Part shown: positions 59,731 to 64,000 of the stretch, in pieces
Layout of the letters: each line of letters starts with the position of its first letter
Position numbering within the stretch: position 1 is the first letter of the stretch
Origin: Tetmemena sp. SeJ-2015
Taxonomy: Eukaryota > Ciliophora > Spirotrichea > Sporadotrichida > Oxytrichidae
Direction: 5' to 3'
NCBI GenBank assembly: GCA_027382625.1
Contig: JAJKFJ010021217.1
Coordinates: forward strand, 177,177-241,176
Length of the DNA: 64,000 nucleotides
Made by a program: the position numbers and the translations under genes
Notes under the pieces: generated by a model
What the model was told of the DNA's origin: nothing
Seen by the model: only the letters and a program-made list of their open reading frames with translations
Databases searched by the model: none

Positions 59731-60589
59731 TCATTCAATTTATGCAATATCAATATATCAGATTTAGATCAACTTTAAATATATCTATTCAACAAAATTA
59801 AATATTCTATTCTAAAATGAAATTGTATTATTTGAAAAATATTAAATTAATAATTTATTTTATCCATCTTTTTATTTTTATAGGGTACCCTTGTAAGTAT
59901 GTAATGCGAGTTCCAAAAATATAACTTAAAAATTAAATGAAATAAAAATGAATTTTTATTTACACTTAAAACATTCATAAAAAATTAGATTCAAAATTTC
60001 TAACTCTTTTAATAATTAATTAAACTTTTGTTTATTTTAAATCATTGAGCTGCTGTATTCTAATGTATGATGAGATTGATCCTCTTGAGAAAGTCTTTCT
60101 TTTATTATAAATTAATTTAGGAGACATTCTAATTATAGGTAAAATTTTATCGAAATAATAATTATAAATTTATCTTAGTCTATATTTAATTAATTTAAGT
60201 CAGAATTATAAATTTTTAAATTAAAATAATTTATGAAAATTTAAAAAATCATCATTATTTTAAAATTTTAATCATATTTTTAGTGATAAACCTTAATCAT
60301 ATTAAATTAAAAAATGAAGAATTTATAAATTTATCTTACTCAACTAGGTTAATATGAGCTATTATAAGTAAGTTAAGATACATTAAAAAATAATTTTAGG
60401 ATTCTAAATGTTAATTGGGTATTATTGATGATATAATTTTTTTAACTGGCATTATTTTAAAGTTTCTTTTTTATTTTTTAGATAATAACCTAATTTGGTT
60501 TAATCCTCTTTTATAATGAAGTTATTAAAAAGCGGGAGATCTATTGTCTTTTAACAGATAAGTATTTTTATATTTTTCTAAATGAAAAT

Positions 60590-61040
60590 TTGTTGCCTGG
60601 GAATCTCCTCTCTTAATTATTGCAACTCACTTTACTCTTTGTCTTCTTTGCTATTAAGTTTTGGCTCAACCTATGTCTCCATTTGCTTTTTAGGTTGCTT
60701 CCTAATGATCTGGGATTATATCTTGGAAGTCATTTCTTCATTTGCCAAAGCATCTATCAATCCTCTAACACATTCATGAATTTAAAGAAGCTATCAAAGT
60801 CATACTATTCACGCATTTTAAGTTTAAATTAAGATTTTCGAGGTTTTGATTATTTAATCTCCATCAAAATCTATTCTTTGTAGCATGTTTAGCATAAAAT
60901 CTTAAAAGATTCAATTTCCATGCAGTCATGAAAATTGATAGGAAAATATTTCTATGGTTAACCTTGAAAGATCTTAAATTCTTCTAACTATTTTTGACAA
61001 ATTTCGCACTTATCATTTGTCTAACATTATTATAACTCAG
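60590..61040 (-). CDS. Zinc-finger protein related to copies A-C, copy D
   Basis: The frame begins near 61040 with KCEICQKQLEEF, continues to a His/Cys pair (FHDCMEIE) and a second CxxC (LCQTCYKEQ), a spacing like a B-box zinc finger. A helical Lys/Gln/Glu-rich tail follows (KIQSQIIRKQPKKQMETQ). An 8-bp direct-repeat insert at 60752 must be removed to keep the frame (LED-ALANEEM). There are no internal TGAs, so this copy looks functional, unlike A-C. Start and stop are not fixed; AT-rich DNA continues the frame beyond 60590. Confidence 0.45.
60752..60759. other. Possible 8-bp IES, pointer ATC
   Basis: Repeats at 60752-60754 and 60760-60762. Removal joins FMNVLED to ALANEEMTS in zinc-finger copy D. 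Confidence 0.4.
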
Positions 61041-61049
61041 AATTTATTT

Positions 61050-61790
61050 GAGAATAATGTTAATGTATATATTAAAATAAAAATTGATTAACGAGTGGCA
61101 GTTTATTATGTCAAGTTTAAATAATAATTAGACTACTACTTAATAGAGAATGAAATTCTTTTCTAAAAACTTTATAATCTTGATACTTTTGAGTGGAAGC
61201 TATCAGAAAAGAGTTATAAGTGAGACAAAACTTGCAAGAAGTAGATAATGAAAAAAGGAGATAATGAGTGTCAATATATCTCTCGCAGCTCTGGTATGCT
61301 ATACAGATTATTAAAGAAGAAACTAATAGTGCAGAAATAGAATTGCAAAACTAAACTGCGGCTTTTTGGCTTAAGGCATGACCTGAAAGCTAATTCAGGC
61401 AATATATCGTTAGATTTATTTATTATTTTGCTGAATATTTAAGTCAGGCTTGAGGTCAGCCACTACAAGTGCAGATGTTTGCTTTGTGCTATTACATAGG
61501 ATAATATTACGGTTTCTTGTCTAGTACTTTTAAGTGCTGAGATTTGAAATTGATTATTAATTCCATTCCTAAAATTTTACTTTACTTTACTTTAAGCTGC
61601 TTAAGAGCTTCTTCCTCCAATTAAACACTCCATATGTTTAATTTTTCAGATTCGAAATCTTATTGAAATTCCTAATCTTTTGAAGATTTGATCTTGATGT
61701 TTATATATATTTTATTTGGAAAGACATTTATAATTTAAATTTATAAAAGGATTTTGATATTTAAAAAAAACTATTTTAATTTTTAAAAAA
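61050..61790. other. AT-rich stretch without a recognised gene
   Basis: Short frames only (for example 61264-61384 on the plus strand). None shows a domain or a clear compositional bias. Confidence 0.45.
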
Positions 61791-64000
61791 CTATCAAACA
61801 ACTTTTGATGAGAAAAAATTTAGGGTTTCAACCCCTCCATTTTGCCCCCCTTATTATTTTAACCAATAAATTATTTTAATTAAATTTTATCTATAGTTTA
61901 AAAGAAATTAAATTCCCTTTCCCCCTTTAAAATTTCTTTCTAAATTTAAAATTTTTAAAAATTAAAATTTTTTAATTTTTAAAAAATTTGGGATAAAATT
62001 TTAAAAAATTACATTTCTTTTTTAAAAAATTGAGCCTTTAAATTTTTAAGGGGTTTAAAAATTTGGGATAATAAATTTTTGAAAAATTTCCTTTTTGGAA
62101 TTCTTTTTTTTGGGTTAAATAAATTTATTTATTATTAATTCTCAAAAAATTTTTTATAAAAAAGGAGTTCCCTTTTTTTTAAAAAAAGAATTTTCCCTTT
62201 TAAACTAAGGGAAAATTTATTTTTTCCCTTCCAAAATTTTTAATAAAAAAAAAAAAAAAATTTAACCCAATTTCCTTTAAAATTTTTTTTAAGGTTTAAA
62301 AAAAATTAATTTTAAACTTTTAAATTTTTTAATTTAGCCCCCAATAATTTTATTTTAAAAATCAAAAAATTTTAAAAAAAAGAAAAGATTTAAGCAAAAT
62401 TTTGATTTAAATTTTTTTATAATTTCTCTGAATAAGCTAAATAGAATATTTTTAAGTGCAAATGTTGCCAATAATTGGATCCTCACATAATAATTTTAAC
62501 TCAAATAACCTAAGAAAATAAATTTAACCCAAATTTATTTTTAAAACAAATTTAGCATAAACAAAAATTTTAACCCCAACTGTGATAAAATGACTTAAAT
62601 GGAAAAGATAATCAATTTTTAAAAATCCTTGCAAAAAAATATATTTTTTAAAAATCATCCAAAACCCCCGACCCCGCAAATTAATAAAAGGGTTAAAATT
62701 AAAAATTTTTAATTTTTTTTAAATTTAAAAAAAAAATAAAAATTAATTTAAAATTTTTTTTCTTATTAAAAAAAAAAAAGGTTTATTTAAATTTTTTGAA
62801 AAAATTTAAATTTGTTATTTTATTTTAATTTTACAAAAAATTTTCATTTAAAACTGAAGTTTTTTCCTGTATAACAAAATTTGATCCTGAAGTTTTTTTG
62901 GTTTTTTTTGGGGAAAATTTTTAAATTTGGACACGTTTTAACTATAGCCAAAATTTCATTTGGGTAAGAAAATTTTAAAATTTTTTAATTAAAAAAAATG
63001 ATTTATTTAGGAATTTAATGAAAAAAATTTGGAGATTTTTTAAAATTAAAACAAAAATTAAAATCAAAATTTCCTTTGTTTAAAAAACAGAAAATTAAAA
63101 AATTTTAAATACGACTGATCCCCAAATTATTTATTTTTTAAAAAATTATTACTAAAAAAAGGGGGATTTTCATAATAAATTTTTCCCCTGGATCATTTAA
63201 ATTTTTAATCAATTCGGTGTGAATTTTTCCCGAAAAAAATTCCCAGCGATTCCCGGGGCCAGATCGGGGGGTTGGGAAATTCCCAAAAATTTTGATATAT
63301 AAAAATTTGATAATAATAAAAAATTTTTTAAAATAAGTAAATTTTAAAACTTTTAAAAAAGAAATCAAAAAATATTGGGTTCGCCCAAACCTTTTTTTTG
63401 GCCCCAACCCGGAAATCTGAACTGCCCATTTTTTAACCCTTTTTTGTAAAGAAATTTTAAACATTTTTGCCACCCTGGAACGATTTTTGGGGTTTAGTTC
63501 TGAACTTTTTTTGCTAACTTTTACCAAAGTTTTGGGGTTTAGTTCGTGGGAAAATTGGTTTTAGGGAGCTTTCGGTCGCCCATTTTAGACTTGAAACCTT
63601 TTATTTTTGCCCCTTTAACTTAGCTTTTCCCTTTAAAATTTCAAACTTGTTTTTTAACTTTTGGGAAACGAATTCCTCAAAATTTGGTTCCAAACCTTGG
63701 AAAAAACTTTTGGAAATTGGGCAGATTTTTTGGGACTCTAGGACAAAAATTTCAGAGTTTTTTGGGCCAAATTTTTTCCAAACTTTTTGGATTTCAAAGG
63801 GAAAAGTTCTGGTTTTTAGAACCGATTTTAGGGAGCAAATGACTTTTTAAATTTTTTTCCAAATTTTTTGGGAAAAAAATTTTCAAATTTTCTTTTAAAA
63901 AATTTAGCTTTAAATCCTGAAAAATCGAGTCAACTTGGCCTTCGCCAACGAAAAGTTTCCCAAAATTGGAAAATAATTTTTAAGCTTTGCTTTGGTTCTT
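61790..64000. other. Homopolymer-distorted AT-rich end of the window
   Basis: Runs of 3-10 identical bases dominate, in a weaker form of the pattern at 16137-19533. A 129-codon frame on the minus strand (63138-63527) is Phe/Lys-rich and not convincing. I would not annotate genes here. Confidence 0.6.

Noticed and set aside
63138..63527. 129-codon minus-strand open frame
   Set aside because: Phe/Lys-rich, inside homopolymer-distorted DNA, no domain.
1..64000. CRISPR arrays, bacterial operons, telomere-bearing transposons, tRNA or rRNA genes
   Set aside because: I saw no spaced direct repeats, no C4A4/G4T4 tracts, no transposase frame and no tRNA-like folds by eye.

Overview
The window reads as germline (micronuclear) DNA of a spirotrich ciliate, most like a hypotrich of the Oxytricha/Stylonychia/Tetmemena group. 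Two things support this. First, genes stay open only if TAA and TAG are read as Gln and TGA is the stop (ciliate code 6). Conserved proteins such as RPS8, kinesin, ABCG transporters, PI4-kinase, cyclin Y and an OSBP domain become continuous under that code and end at TGA. Second, the genes are interrupted by short AT-rich inserts flanked by direct repeats ('pointers' of 3-10 bp). Removing an insert plus one repeat copy restores a conserved protein exactly. I resolved 42 such internal eliminated sequences (IESs, 8-120 bp). All the ones I resolved keep the coding segments in linear order, so I see no proven scrambling. Ordinary GT-AG introns (about 32-160 nt) are also present. The species is inferred, not proven.

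Layout. 2-2544 (+): an unrecognised coiled-coil gene, 5' end outside. 2711-4139 (-): PHAF1/UPF0183 family. 4294-8611 (-): an OSBP-type sterol/lipid-transfer domain directly downstream of a VPS13 C-terminal-like region, possibly one fused gene. 9775-15905 (+): RING/B-box segment, an acidic Gln-rich segment and a Kelch segment, possibly one gene. 16137-19533: a block made almost only of homopolymer runs, best explained as bad assembly. 19540-22766 (+): PHD/extended-PHD chromatin reader. 22910-25173 (+): NEK-like kinase. 25759-29861 (+): SNF1/AMPK-related kinase with a long polar tail. 30024-31844 (+): CxxC and coiled-coil protein. 32477-36729 (-): type III PI4-kinase beta-like. 37000-38397 (+): protein with two dsRNA-binding domains. 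38741-39474 (-): RPS8. 39863-40671 (+): cyclin Y-like. 40962-43335 and 43899-46748 (-): tandem ABCG half-transporters. 47014-~51990 (-): large membrane-anchored coiled-coil protein. 52021-55737 (+): kinesin. 55738-61050: AT-rich DNA with three decayed tandem copies and one better-preserved copy of a zinc-finger/coiled-coil gene (-). 61790-64000: AT-rich, homopolymer-distorted sequence with no gene I trust.

The genes are a housekeeping mix: lipid transfer and phosphoinositide signalling, kinases, chromatin reading, translation, cytoskeletal motors, transport. They are not a pathway cluster. What unites them is genome architecture: each must have its IESs removed between pointers before it can be expressed in the somatic nucleus. 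Boundaries marked approximate were read by eye and could shift once matched to somatic chromosomes.
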